From NCBI GenBank assembly GCA_963277665.1, contig OY728121.1:959548097-959612096 (forward strand): a DNA stretch of 64,000 nucleotides, given 5' to 3'. The notes under the pieces were generated by a model. That model was not told the DNA's origin. It was given only the letters and a program-made list of their open reading frames with translations, and ran no database searches. The first letter of the stretch is position 1. Every line of letters starts with the position of its first letter. Origin of the DNA: Viscum album. Taxonomy: Eukaryota; Streptophyta; Magnoliopsida; Santalales; Viscaceae. The position numbers and the translations under genes are program-made. Shown piece by piece: positions 49,604 to 61,849 of the stretch.

Positions 49604-51541
49604 CTAAGGATCCCCATTCAAAACAGATGGTATCCTACTCAAATAATCAGCAACAAGGTTTTCACTTCCCTTATTTTCCTTTATTTCAACATCAAACTCT
49701 TGTAACAACAAAATCCATCTCAAAAGTCTTGGTTTTGCATCATGTTTCATAATCAAAAATTTGATTGTAGAATGATCAGTGAAAACAATCAACTTAGATC
49801 CCAGAAGATAACATCTAAATTTTTCCAATGCAAAGACAACAGCAAAAAGATCCTTCTCTGTCGTTTTGTAGTTTTATTAGGCCTGATCTAATGTTCTACA
49901 GGAATAGGCAATCACATGAGATTTCTTTTCCAACCATTGACTTAAAATAGCCCCAAGAGAAAAGTCGGATGCATTAGTCATGATTTCAAAAGGAAAGTCC
50001 CATTTGGGAGGTTGAACAATGGGAGGAGTAATAAATTTTTGTTTCAGCTCCCCAAAGGCATGTTTACAATTTTCGTCAAAGACAAATGGGTTGTCTTTCT
50101 GGAGCAATCTAGAAAATGGAAGTGCAACCTTACTAAAATCCTTAATGAATCTCCTATAAAAACTAGCATGACCAATAAAAGATCTCACATCTCTGACTGT
50201 TTTTGGGTATGGCAATGAAAAAATGACCTCAACATTGGACTTATCAACTTGAATTACATCCAAAGACATAACATGTCCAAGAACAATCCCTTTACCCACC
50301 ATGAAATGACATTTTTTATAATTAAGAACAAGGTTCTTATCAATGCATGTTTGAAGAACTTGAGCTAGACCTTCCAAACAACATTCAAATGATGATCCAT
50401 AAACAGTGAAGTCATCCATAAAAACTTCCATGCATGTTTCAAGAAAATCAGAGAAAATGCTCATCATACACCTTTGAAAAGTTCCAGGAGCATTGCACAA
50501 ACCAAAGGGCATCCTTCTATAAGAAAATGTTCCAAATGGGCATGTGAATGTAGTTTTTTCTTGATCCTCCGGTGCAATATGAATTTGGAAATAACCATAG
50601 AATTCATCTAGAAAACAATAATGTGTTTTTCCAGCCAGTCTTTCAAGGACCTAATCAAGAAATGGAAGTGGAAAGTGGTCTTTCCTCGCAGCCAATTTGA
50701 GCTTCCTGTAATCAATGCACATTCTCCATTTACTTGGAAGCCTAACAGGAACAAGCTCACTAAATTCATTCTTTGAGATTGTGAATCCACCTTTTTTGGT
50801 AACTACATGGATTGGACTCACTCATTGACTATCAAAGATGGGAAAAATAATTCCAGTAGTTAAAAGGGTGGTAACTTCCTTCTTAACAACCTCTAAAAGT
50901 GTTGGATTCAACCTCCTTTGAAAATTTCTCACCGGTTTAACATTTTCCTCCATGAAAATTCAATGCATTCACACTGAGGGGATGACTCCAGTTAAATCAG
51001 ATAGAGTCCATCTGATAGCTTTCTTGTGGGTTTTGAGGACTCCTATCAATTGATTCTCTTGGACCTTCGACAAATCTTTTGAAATTATAACAGGGAATGT
51101 TTCCTTTTCACCTATGAAAGAATATTTGAGATTTTCAGGAAGTGGTTTCAACTCTAACTCATCTGGGGTATTTTCATTGATCAAGGAACATTGCTTACTG
51201 GTGTGGTTGTTTAGTGGGGTTCTAGAATTTAAAGGACAATCACCGGGAATATCAATTTCAATGTTCACGGAATTTGATTCTAGTGGAAATTTTTCAATTT
51301 CTCCTGGGAGACCACTAGCAGCACTATGGATTTCTAGGGAGAAATCTTCCTCAATGTTGAGATCTATATAATCTTGCAAAGCAATCTCGACATTCCAAGA
51401 ATCATCATCAGCTCCATTTTCCCTCTTATGTGGATCATATTCAGAAACAAACAAATTTCCATCATCAAAAATATCAGTTAGTTTCTCATCACAGGAAAAA
51501 TCTGGGAACATATCAGTGGAAAACCAATCAATCATGTTCAC
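49604..51541 (-). pseudogene. Element B reverse transcriptase and RNase H
   Basis: N-terminal acidic region, then ELKPLPENLKYSFIGE, the RT entry motif of Athila. RT: CIDYRKLKLAARKDHFPLPF, YCFLDEFYGYFQI (first catalytic Asp kept), MPFGLCNAPGTFQRCM and VFMDDFTVYG with D-D at 50411-50416. RSFIGHASFYRRFIKDFSK and LLQKDNPF follow. RNase H starts EIMTNASDFSLG, where the first catalytic Asp is Asn (49973-49975), continues with [20 protein letters not shown] and closes VADYLSRIP near 49625. At least five stops interrupt the stretch. Confidence 0.88.
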
Positions 51542-51559
51542 TTGGGGGGGATGAATGAT

Positions 51560-52598
51560 CCTCGACTGGGTGTTTCATGGACTGAGAAATATTGAAATGG
51601 ACAACCTCTCCTCCAAACTCTAGTGAAAGTGTTCCATTGTGAACATTGATGATTTATTTTGAATTTTTCAGGAATGGTATCCCTAGAATGAGAGGTGCAT
51701 GGGTACTAAACCTATCATCTTCCATATCTAAGACATAGAAATCCACAGGAAAAATCATGTCTCTTACCTGAACGAGAACATCCTCAATAACTCTATCAGG
51801 CTTGGTGGTACTTCAGTTAGCAAGTTGAATGATGATCCGAGAGGGTTTCAATTCTCCAACATGAAGATATGAGTAAACAGAATGTGGCATAACATTGATG
51901 GAGGCCCCTAAATCCAGAATAACATCCTTGAATTCACATTTCCCAATGATGCAGGGAATGGTAAAGGTTCTTGGGTCTTTATATTTGACAGGAAAGGCAT
52001 GCTGGATCATGGATGAAGAATTCCTCCCTAAGATGACCTTTTCTCCTACTTTGAATTTCCTCTTTTGGGTACACATTTCTTTCAAAAACTTTCCATACCT
52101 TAGAATTTGTTTCACAACATCAAGAAAAGGTATATTGAATTCAACTTTCTTAAAAGTATCTAAAACCTCCTTATCCAACTCCTTCTCATCACTCGACTTC
52201 ACTGGTGGTTCACTCCTAGGGTAAGGCAATGGTGGTTTGGTTGTTTCAAGGCTATTATGAGCACTTTTTTGAGAAAAAAAAGGTCCAGACATCCTCTTCC
52301 AATCCCTATTTGTTCTTTCAAGCAACATTTCTTCTCTTGAAATTGTGTTTCCCTTCAAAGAACATTCAGAATTTACAGAATTTCCATCAGTGGTGGGATT
52401 ATCAACAGCAGTTTCAACAATAGGTTTTCGTTTCTCCATTTGAGGGGTATTAAATTGTTTTCCACTCCTAATTTCAATTGCACTCACATTTTCCTTCCCT
52501 TTATCTCTTGGATTCACTTGGGGTTGTGAGGGTAAACCTCCACTCATTTGATTTTTTATGCAACTAAGATCAGAGGCAAGTTGACCCATTTGAGTCAT
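51560..52598 (-). pseudogene. Element B protease region
   Basis: A linker with ISREEMLLERTNRDWKRM and KKVEFNIPFLDVVKQIL, then the protease: FTIPCIIGKCEFKDVILDLG followed by ASINVMPHSVYSYL. The D-L-G-A-S active site is the usual Athila form and is intact. After a stop at 51811 the frame goes on with VIEDVLVQVRDMIFPVDF, VLDMEDD and LILGIPFL. A second stop follows NSK. Confidence 0.85.
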
Positions 52599-52599
52599 C

Positions 52600-53946
52600 A
52601 GGGTATTCAGCCTGTTTTTTTTGGTCTTGTGTTTGTTTCATTGCCTAATGTTGTTTCCTCATTGCTTATTCAACATTACTCTCTGAATTTTGAGTGGGAG
52701 GGGAAGCCTAAAAGTTTCTTTCAGAATGAGCATTTGCATGCTCATTGAAATATCTTGGTTGTGAATTTCTTGATTATCCTTGGAATAAGCTTCCAGGTTG
52801 TTCAGGCTGTCGAAATATTTCATTAGAGTGGTTGTTCCAGCCTTCATTGAAATTTTGATTTGATTGATATGGCCTTTGTTAGTTTGATTGAAAGGGTTTC
52901 CCAAGAAAAACATCACTTCAATTCTCATAAGGTTCCTGCATTTGAGGGCATTGGTCACTAAAATGGTCATTGGAAGAACAAATTCCACAGTAGACATTCA
53001 TTTGGTATATTTCTTTAGGTTTGGGTGGAGTTGGTGGGTTATTGGATAACATCATTGACCTCACCATGGTGGTAAGATCAGAAAGTTGACTCGCAATGAT
53101 ATTGTTTTCACGACAAGAAATGGGGAACTCTTAGGCAGATTTCATATGAAGAAGGCCTCTTGTTCCAAACTGTTAAGCATTTTGGGTCATGTTTTCAATT
53201 AATTTCCTAGCAGCAGTTGGTGTTTTGTCAACTAGATCCCCTCCTGCAATAGCATCAATCATGCTTCTATCAGTAAGACACAATCCCTCATAAAAATATT
53301 GAATCAAAATTTGGTCACTAATTTGATGGTGGGGGCAACTGAAACAAAGTATTTTGAAGTGTTCCCAATACTCATGAAAAGTTTCACCTTGAGTTTGCAT
53401 AATTCCACAAATCTCCTTTCTAATGGAATCAGTTCTAGAAGTAGGGAAAAAAATTTCAAGGAAAAGTTTTTTCAATTCATTCCAATCCCTAATCAAAGTA
53501 GAATGTGAATAGAAAAACCATTCTTTGGAAACTCCTAACAAAAAAGGAAATGACCTCAATTTCATTTGATTTGCATCAACGCCCTGGGTTTTCATGTTGA
53601 CAAAAAGATAACTAAATTCTTGAAGGTGTTTATGTGGATATTCCCTAGGAAAACCATTAAATTTTGGAAGTTTGTGAATGAAACCAGATTTAATTTCAAA
53701 CCCAGCAGGTGAATCAGGATATTCAATAGGATTTTCTTGATTTGCATCATAAGATGAAGCCAATTATTTCAAGTTTCTATTTTCAGCCATTGGAATTTCA
53801 ATTTCAACCAAGTTTCTTCTAAGTGTGTTATTAGAAGATTCACAACTTTGTAAAAGGGGATTTCTGGTAGCTCAATTCCTAGAGTGAAAAGTTCTATCAA
53901 TTTCAGAATCCAATGGGAACAAATTTGGGTTAGAATTTCAGGTCAT
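52600..53946 (-). pseudogene. Element B gag
   Basis: Capsid-like core: SGFIHKLPKFNGFPREYP, LRSFPFLLGVSKEW, WNELKKLFLEIFFP, CPHHQISDQILIQYFYEGL and IDAIAGGDLVDKTP, matching the Athila/Tat gag pattern. Downstream a CCHC zinc knuckle, CGICSSNDHFSDQC (C-x2-C-x4-H-x4-C), lies intact at 52948-52989. A Glu/Asn-rich, low-complexity linker follows. Stops at 53765 and after the 53173 block interrupt it. Confidence 0.88.
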
Positions 53947-53983
53947 GAAAAAACAATTTTCACACAAATCAACTCAAGAAACC

Positions 53984-54001
53984 TCCCCGGAAATAGTGCC
54001 A
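53984..54001 (-). promoter_or_regulatory. Primer-binding site of B
   Basis: Minus strand TGGCACTATTTCCGGGGA, two bases inside the LTR end. It is a mutated form of the TGGCGCCGTTGCCGGGGA site common in Athila elements. Confidence 0.8.
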
Positions 54002-54003
54002 GT

Positions 54004-55574
54004 TGAAGTGAGGATTATTTTTCGTGAAATCCTCAATCAATTCATTTTTCCTCAAAAACAATGCAATATAGTAGTCCCTGGATTGTCTCTCGAGGAGGTT
54101 GCAATTTGAGTTGTAAAACTTTCACTTTCTTTGTTGGTTTGTTTTCACATGAAATGGAAAATTGGGGATTTGATTAAATACTCAATAATAGAAAATAAAT
54201 AAAAACTAAAGTGAAATAAAATTTTAAAATGAGCTAGAAAATAGATAGGAAATAAAATGGGTTTGATACCAGAATCAAAACAGTGGTTATGGACAAGATT
54301 TATCCTCCCGGACAGTCCCCTCTTCCTTGTTTAAAATTATATCTCTAATGAATCTCTCAATGTATACCCAAATACCTCTGGATAAACACCTTATTCGGAA
54401 AGGATATCATATTAAGACCTCAATATGATTGTTTCCCCTCCTATAGAAGTGATCTAATTACTTGAAAACCTTCAAATAACCAAACATAACTGAAATCACT
54501 ATGCTCAATGGTAAGACCTCACCGAAGAAATTTAAATAGTGAAATTTGCTATTTTACTTCATAGATTGGGAAACCATCAAGAACAAACAAGTTGAAAATA
54601 TATTCAAGAAAGAAAACAACCGCTGTCATTCAAGAAATATAAATTCAAAAGAGATGCAACAGAGATTACACATGAAGATCAAAACTCGGAAGGGAGTGTC
54701 TATCGGTTGTCGTCGTCCGCAACCACTTGGTGATTAGCCTCACATCACTTGATCAGCCCACATCATCTCCATTCCAGCAAGATTTTAGACCATATTCATC
54801 ATTTTCTCCACAAATCCAACCCCCTCTAGAAATGAATGAAGAGATAAGGAGAATAGGGGAGGAGGGCTGGAAAAACTTCTATCCAGATTCTATCCTCCCA
54901 AAATATGCTTCTGTTTAGAACACTTCCCATCCGAATCAACCTATGTATCCTTCTAAAGATTTGTTTAAAGATATGTTCTCTGTCGGTCCACAAACTATCA
55001 GCCGATTTGGAGACTTTGAGCAAAATTTATGAATTACTTACACCACGACTTTTTCTCTGCCCGAGGAGACCTTTCATCTCCCACTTGATTGACTCGATCA
55101 TAGTGTGCTCTAATGATCTACTTTGGCCTTGAAATTAATCATAAATGTGAGTCTTGGAGTCCTCTTGCACGCCCAGTTGGAATTAATGACATTGAAAACA
55201 TGTATCTGATGTTATGCTCCATTTATTGAGGTGGGCTCCACACATCCGAACTTACAAACTCTTCCTAAATAATGATTTATTTGGACCCCTAGATGGAAGG
55301 TTTAGATATTGGTCCATTTGACATATAAGGAGAGAATATTCCAGGGGTTACTAAATAAAAGAATCAGTCTAATTGGATAAGTATTTAAAAAGATATGACC
55401 AAATACTCAGACAAGTCAAAAACTGCTTAAAATCCACAATTAAGGCATTTTCACAATTTAGCTCAAAATACAAAAATATTCCAAAAATGATGTAACTTAA
55501 CATGTAATGACACATTGGTGAGGATTAAATCATTCAAATGTAGATAAAATATATTGAAAATATCATCTCTATCA
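54004..55574 (-). repeat. 5' LTR of B, complete
   Basis: 1571 bp. On the minus strand it runs from TGATAGAGATGATATTT (55574) to CCTCACTTCA (54004), with TG...CA ends. The inner edge is fixed by the primer site and the outer edge by loss of similarity with the partner. Confidence 0.88.
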
Positions 55575-55998
55575 CCTAACCATGAAACATTTAAATATTG
55601 TGAAAATAATAATTTTTTCCTACCTCCTTTAAGTGTTTTACCCCTCTTTCCTCCATTATTTTCCTAGGAAGCCTCACGTGTGAACCCATCATACTCCTAG
55701 TACCATATTCGATTCTCCCTAATTTGAGATCATAATTGAACATTTTTTTTTGCATTGGATAACACTCAACAATAATACAAATCCTCTTGATTATTTTACT
55801 AATATATCTCAAAATCTTCGATGCTATATTTTGGAAAGCTAATTCACCCTATTTTCATGGAGTTCACCTATTCTTTCTATTTATACCATTAATTCTCAAA
55901 TAAAATCTTGGTAATGGAATATTGAAGCATATTAAGAATGAAGTTGGTGGTTTATATGATTTTCCCTTAAATCTTCAATGTTTATGATATATTATCAC
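55575..55998. other. Spacer between B and D, unassigned
   Basis: 424 bp of AT-rich DNA with no domain or frame of note. A 73-codon minus frame (55591-55812) has no recognisable motif. It may be older sequence into which B and D inserted. Confidence 0.35.
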
Positions 55999-57576
55999 TG
56001 TAACACCCCAAGATTCCACAGTACGCTTCCCTTTGAATAATACAGTAGCGTGTGTTGTACGCAACTTCGAGTTCTAACACACACCATAACCAATCAAACT
56101 AACCGTTATGAATAGTAATACCCTCTTTTTAAAATTTTATAACTTTTATATTTAAAAATGGACTTCATTTTTGGATTCAAAATATCAAAATTATCCTATG
56201 GTGAATTTTTGGGATTTTTTATAAAACATTCAATTTTTGATGAATAGTGAAAAATACTAAACATTATATAAAAACAGCTTTTTTAATCCAAATAATTTAT
56301 ATTGATAAATTATAATATTGAGTGGTTTTAAATTATAATTATAATATATTTTTACCATTTAATCCAATATTGATAATTGGATGTAATTTCACATTTAAAC
56401 TACATATAAACAAGTGTCAATCTTTTGATAGTTATTATTTCTTAAAAAACATGCTATTTGTTTTGACAACGAGAATTAATTTTAAATTACTTTCCGCCAC
56501 TTATGTGTTTTGAATTTAGAAAAATGGTTTCCATATTTAGAATCAGGAGGTAAAAATTGTGTAAATATGTAACTTCTATTAGACATTTTGAATAATTACT
56601 TCGGTAAATATTTTATTTACCATGGTTAAAGGGTAAATCCGGTAAATAAGGGTAATAAATAATATTATAATAATATTAAATTACCCTTACACATGTCCTA
56701 ACCCTATTGGATGATACATTTAATACCATGGGAATATTTGGGTTGATTTTTGGACCCCATGGAGCCACTTGTAAGTGATAATGATACCTTATATTAATTA
56801 AGTTAAAGTAAATACAAAAATGACATAAGCATATATCTTTTAGAAAAACAAATATTACATAGTGTTATATATGTTATCTTTCGTATATAAATATTAATTA
56901 TAAATATGAAAATATTTCCTACATAATGGTATTTTATTTATAATTTTTTGACATTGAATAGTTAAATTTATTTATGACACAATGATGATGTAGTATTTTC
57001 CTTATTAATGAATGAATCAAGTAAATGGTATTATTAATGTTAAAATAAATATAATTTGAATTTTTTGATGGAATACAAGAATTTTATAAGTTACTATGAC
57101 ATGTTAGTATTCATTAAATGAATTTATTTCGAATTTTTTAAGTTTTTAGGACTTAAAAATCAATTGTTAAATAGTATCAAAATTTTCATAATGGAATTTT
57201 TAAAACAAATATTATATTATTAATTTATTTAATATCAATAAAAATATAAGGTTTGGCCAAAAGACTTATATAATGATAGTTGTATCATTAATTAACCACT
57301 TTCGGTTCTATTGGAGGTATATAGTATGTGTATTAACCATACAATATAAAAATACAAAGAGACATGGTAAATGTCAAACTATTTAACTAAGAGTTAAAAC
57401 CAATAGTTAAGGTTAATATATTGACCCAAACCTGTCTAAAACCTATTGGTTGAGTGGTTTTATACCCATTACTACCTTATAATTTAAATAATTTATTTTT
57501 TGGCCATTATAAACTGAAAATTATTTTATTATAAAATAATATTTCTAGCTTTTTCTAAGATATCCCTCATCCCTCT

Positions 57577-57583
57577 TATAAAA
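57577..57583 (+). promoter_or_regulatory. LTR TATA box of D
   Basis: TATAAAA in CTTATAAAAGGGCACTCGCC, 1.58 kb into the LTR. Followed by C/T-rich sequence, as in the other copies. Confidence 0.65.
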
Positions 57584-57919
57584 GGGCACTCGCCCTTCTC
57601 TATAATTCACACCTTAACAGTCTTTTGGATCAGCCAAACCCTACTCAATTATCCTCTAAACTTCCCTCACTTCATCCTAGAGGACTTCCTTTAGTCATAA
57701 AACCAACTTAAGTAGCCCTTTTGATCAAATCAAAATGAAGAACCCGAAGAAGAGGTAATAATTTCCCCACCCTCTTTCAAGTTCCTTTCTTCTTAGACAT
57801 CCTTTTTCTTTGTCTTTTCCATTATAAAATAATAATTCTAATATCTTCTATATAATTTTATTTTATTATAAATATATTACAACTAAATTCATTTTTCTAT
57901 CCATCCTTTGAATGACATG

Positions 57920-58175
57920 TCACCATACGTGCGTACGTACGGCTTACCGTCTCCACGTTGTGGTGTAATTGTTATTCAATACATTATTATTTGGATTGGT
58001 ATAATAATGATGTTTAATTCATGTAAATGATAAATATAACATGATAATTATTCTTTATATATGATATACCATCCAATTATATATTATTTTAATATTAAAA
58101 AAATGATATTGTCACTCGTGCGTACGTACGGATTACCATCTCCATGAATGGGATGAGATTCATTCCACATCATAT
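57920..58175 (+). repeat. CGTACG-type modules in D LTR
   Basis: Two modules, 57920-57965 and 58105-58175, about 185 bp apart. They carry the longest intact cores in the window, GTGCGTACGTACGG, followed by TTACCRTCTCCA. Confidence 0.75.
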
Positions 58176-58470
58176 CCATTCAAAACTAATTTTCATTATA
58201 TTATTAAAAATAATTTTTAAAGACTTGATATAATTCTGGATATGAATAAGATACATCCCATCCATAACAAATATGACTCACAAAACAAATAATATAAAGG
58301 AAAACGAATCGGTTAACACCTGAAACGATGATAATACTAAGATATTATTTACAAAGTAATGTTAAAGATTATATATGATATCATATTAATGTATATGATT
58401 ATTTTATATTTTAATAAAAATTATTTCAAATTTATATAGTAGGTTAACCAACCCTCGACCAAGGAAAAGT

Positions 58471-59527
58471 ATAAGGTAAGGGCTAATTTCACAATCTCTT
58501 TATTATTCGAGGTTGTTATTACGTAAGTATCTACTGGGTCCTCTTTATCATCCACATCAATGTTTCATAAAAATGAATTTCAAAACATTCTTACTATTTT
58601 ACATACTATGGGATAAGTCATTTATACCCTTGTTTGACTTTTTATAAGAATATTATAAAGGAATATTTCCGTCGTTTTCCAAATAAGGTCCTTTTTAACC
58701 ATTTCGACAGAATTAAGGTAAGAATGTCTTCATTAACTTCTACAGAGGGTGTGGCTATTTTCCAACGTTATAAAATCATCTAATCTTCCCTTACAATCTT
58801 ATAAGAATATTTTCAAAGTAAATGTTTTCTTTTATAATTATGTGACTTTTAAATGATTTCAAAAAAATAGATATTTCTCTCAAGTAGTTTTGATTTCATC
58901 TATGTCAACATCCTTTGATGGATTTTATGCTTATTTAAAGTTGATTTATTATGATAAAAAACGTCCATATTGTATTGATGGTTTTTTGATATGTTTGACT
59001 ATGGATGTGTTATTTTTATACCATTCATGGTTTATGGAGAAAGTATTGACATTTTTTATGTTGGTTTTAATACGAGTGTTTATGTTATGTTTAAACCTAT
59101 TCATATGATGAATGCATTGGACTTAGTAAGTGACTGGTGGAGCCCACTATAGCTCCTCAATGCATCAGTAGGTCTCATGAGAAAAACTAGTGTCTTGAAA
59201 CAAGGCCATGACAAAATCTTATTTTTATTCATGGCACAAGGCCTTGACTATGTGGTTATAATAGTCTGGAATTATGAATTCCATCATTATGAAAGTGGTT
59301 ATTGATATTGCATGTGATTATTAAACTAGTAGAATATCCATGTGAATAAGTAAATGGAATTACTTCATTTAATTTTTTCCCTATTATTCTAAAGTTAATG
59401 TTTTAAAGTCTTTTGTTTTAGTTATATGTTGTCTTAAATGTTTATGCTTATTTATGAATATTTTCGCTATATTGTTATCCTTACTGAGCATCTGATATCA
59501 CCCCTTTCTATGTTTTATTTTTCCCAG
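58471..59527 (+). other. Possible intron signals in D LTR
   Basis: Two donor-like sites, AAG/GTAAGGG (after 58475) and AAG/GTAAGA (after 58717), and one acceptor-like site, TTTTATTTTTCCCAG/GATG (59526-59527), all before the primer site. The donors fall in modules repeated across the F/D LTRs. Splicing is not shown by sequence alone and the signals could be chance. Confidence 0.25.
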
Positions 59528-59768
59528 GATGTGAAGAGGTATTTTATGATTGAACTACATGGATAGTTTGAGGGGATATGAGTGTGGACTATAAAGACTA
59601 TGTTGTTGTAGTTTTTCACTTTATGATGTAATGTAAGACTTATGAATGTATCTAGAGTTTCCAAGGCTACTAAACTAATCGGTATTTCGAGACTTGATCT
59701 TTTGTGATCATTCCAATGTTATGTAATAATGCACTGACTCTAGGTAACTGGGGTTGGGGAATTACATT

Positions 59769-59780
59769 TGGCATTAGAGG
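59769..59780 (+). promoter_or_regulatory. Degenerate primer-binding site of D
   Basis: TGGCATTAGAGG agrees with TGGTATCAGAGC at 9 of 12 positions, two bases after the LTR end; two of the three mismatches are transitions. Confidence 0.6.
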
Positions 59781-60267
59781 AAGTTTAGTACAAACCTTGG
59801 AAGCTAGATTTAGAAAAACTCTGATTAGAGAACATAGATCTAAGATGGACTTTGAGGATTAGTATAGAAGAACTTCCTAGAATTTTGGTATTGTAGAGAT
59901 TTTGTGAGTTTTCTAAGCAATACATCCCTGTCTATATATGAGCAGGTAGAGGTGGCTCCAGCACAGATGTACCTAGGGGTAAAACCCAAAAACACCTCTT
60001 TGATCTAGACTCGAAAGGGAACTGGTGCATGACAATGGGCCTTGTTGCACTCTTGGTTACGACACTCCCGGGGGATATGCTTAGGATAATGCTTATTTTA
60101 TTTACAAACCGTTATGAACGGTTTCTGAGTATATACATCCTCAAAGAAAATATTTTTATGATTATGGATTATATCCATAAACTATTCAATTTATGTTAAG
60201 TGTTTTACAAGTTTGGATTTATGTATTGTGATTCCTAAACTGATCTAGTGTATGCCATTGTTTATAA
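59781..60267 (+). other. Leader of element D
   Basis: Non-coding sequence between the primer site and gag. Less AT-rich around 59940-60080. No further feature seen. Confidence 0.5.
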
Positions 60268-61200
60268 ATGGAGCCTAGTGGAAGGAATGAAAACTTTATC
60301 AATGCACACACTCCATGTAGGGATTTCCCTCCTGATCAAGATAATTATAGTGGATCTGGTGATGTAATCGGTGTTGATCATCTAATCACCATACTGGGAC
60401 AACTCACTCGGGTTATGAATAATAACCTTACCCGTATGGAGCACCCTGATCCACAGCGTGGAGGATCAATGTTAGATCACTTCATGAGGAAAAAACCACC
60501 AAAATTCAATGGGGGTACAAATCCAGTAATAGATGAGCAATGGATAAATTCCTTAGAGTAAATATTCCCAGCCTTGGAGAGTAGAAAAAGAGAAAAAGTT
60601 TTCATGGTAGTTTACCACCTCACTGGAGATGCTGATCAATGGTGGTCATTGATTCAAAACACAAAGGAAGATGATGAAGTATCAAATATTGAATAGAGGG
60701 AGTTTAAAGAGACTTTCTCAGAAAAATACTTTCCTCATGACCATAGGGAAAATATGGAAATATAATTTCTGAGTCTAAGGAAAAAGGAGGAAGATAATGT
60801 TGCAAAGTATGAGTCTAACTTTACAAGGTTAGAAAGGCATGTTGTAGATTATATACGTAACCCAAGAAGTAAGATTGCTTGTTTTTTTTATGGGATAAAA
60901 CCATTTATCCATCGATCATTAGTCTCACAATCCTTCTCGTCGTACGAATATATTGTCTCATGTGCTATCAAGACAGAAAAATAAATCTCTAATTATTATG
61001 ACTTTAAAGAAAATCAAGAGAAGTAGCGATTTGTTGATCACTATGGAAATGGAATTAAGGGGATGAAGGAAAATTTTGAATATCCATCCTGTAGTAAATG
61101 TGGGAAGAAACACCTTGGTACTAGTTTGAAGGGAATGGGAGTCTGTTAGAAGTGTGGTGAAAAAGTCCACCAAATCGTGATTGCAAGGGGAAGAAAGAAG
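60268..61200 (+). pseudogene. Element D gag with zinc knuckles
   Basis: FMRKKPPKFNGGTNPVIDEQ is the entry motif of gypsy gag; VVYHLTGDADQWW, FKETFSEKYFPHDHRENMEI and FTRLERHVVDYI follow. Two knuckles are visible: CSKCGKKHLGTSLKG, where the last Cys is Ser, and KCGEKVHQ followed, after a one-base frame change, by NRDCK. A paired CxxCG..H / CxxCG..H...DC arrangement is usual in Del-type gag. Four or more stops break it. Confidence 0.8.
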
Positions 61201-61329
61201 CTACTGATGTTCAATTATACAATTTTAGGGAGATGGGACATTATGAAAATGAATTTCATAAGTTTTAGGGGAACTTACCTCAGAAAAGGCCAAGGGATCA
61301 AGGCCAAGATTATGTTATCACTACTACTG

Positions 61330-61760
61330 AGGTTGAATCTCCAAAAGACGTGGTGGTAAGTAAATTAATGGTTTCATCAAGTTTATCCAATGCTTTATTT
61401 AATTCTGGATCATCGCATTGTTTCATATCTTCCCAGTTTTATAAGAAAATTAGATATTTCCAATTTGATTTAACAAGGGAGTTGTCAGTCAAAACTCTTA
61501 AGGGAAGTATCATTGCTACAAAGTTCGGTGAATCAGTTCCCATTAGGGAATATAAATGTTCTTTATCTGCTGATCTCATCATCATACCCATGATTGAATT
61601 TGATATAATCCTCTGTATGGATTGGATTTTGGACCATGATGAAATAATTTATTTTAAGAAGAATGAGGTCACTTTTTTTATGACGACGATAAAGAACACC
61701 TTATCTTTAGAGCAGAATCGTCACCACCTAATTTTTATCTTGATCCACCCCCAGTAGCTC
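61330..61760 (+). pseudogene. Element D protease
   Basis: Reads ALFNSGSSHCFISSQFY: the catalytic Asp of the D-S-G motif is Asn (AAT, 61401-61403). The domain end FDIILCMDWILDHDEI, equivalent to the usual IxGMDWL, has Gly changed to Cys. The fold is recognisable over about 110 residues. The Asn change alone should abolish aspartic-protease activity. Confidence 0.82.
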
Positions 61761-61849
61761 AACTATATTCAATAATTAGGGAGGAAGAGAATGAAATAAC
61801 AGTGGGTAAGGAAAGGAATGTTCAAATAGAGCATATACCTATTATGAAA

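Larger units (their letters stand above)
48244..53946 (-). pseudogene. Element B gag-pol polyprotein, broken
   Basis: 5.7 kb, of normal length for Athila gag-pol. I place the start at the ATG at 53944-53946, about 40 bp after the primer site, though a stop follows two codons on; the next ATG is 53790. It ends at TGA 48244-48246 after HLHEAEYN. Domains in order: gag with CCHC knuckle, protease, RT, RNase H, integrase. Stops occur about every 100 to 250 codons; long open blocks remain (53763-53173, 52598-51813, 51541-50969, 50512-49877, 49564-49106, 49006-48479). Confidence 0.9.
45506..55574 (-). mobile_element. Element B: Athila-like Ty3/gypsy, minus strand
   Basis: 5' LTR 54004-55574, primer site 53984-54001, polyprotein 53946-48244, 3' spacer 48243-46665, polypurine tract 46650-46664, 3' LTR 45506-46649 lacking 432 bp at its outer end. 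The gag, RT (GLCNAPGTFQRC, FMDDF), RNase H and integrase ([22 protein letters not shown]) motifs, the GTGTGGGGG polypurine tract and the primer site TGGCAC...TTTCCGGGGA fit the Athila lineage. Over the first 350 or so aligned LTR bases I count about 27 differences by eye, which makes B younger than F. Confidence 0.88.
55999..59766 (+). repeat. 5' LTR of element D
   Basis: 3768 bp, TGTAACACCCC to GGGGAATTACA. The end is fixed by the primer site two bases on; the start by the TGTAACACCC terminus, the form also seen in F's right LTR. Contains a TATA core, two CGTACG-type modules, two GGTAAG-type motifs and a pyrimidine-rich AG site near its end. No partner LTR is available for comparison. Confidence 0.7.

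Noticed and set aside
57925..57945. CGTACGTACG as a plain microsatellite
   Set aside because: It is part of a longer module of about 50 bp repeated in four LTRs, so it is reported as a module core instead.
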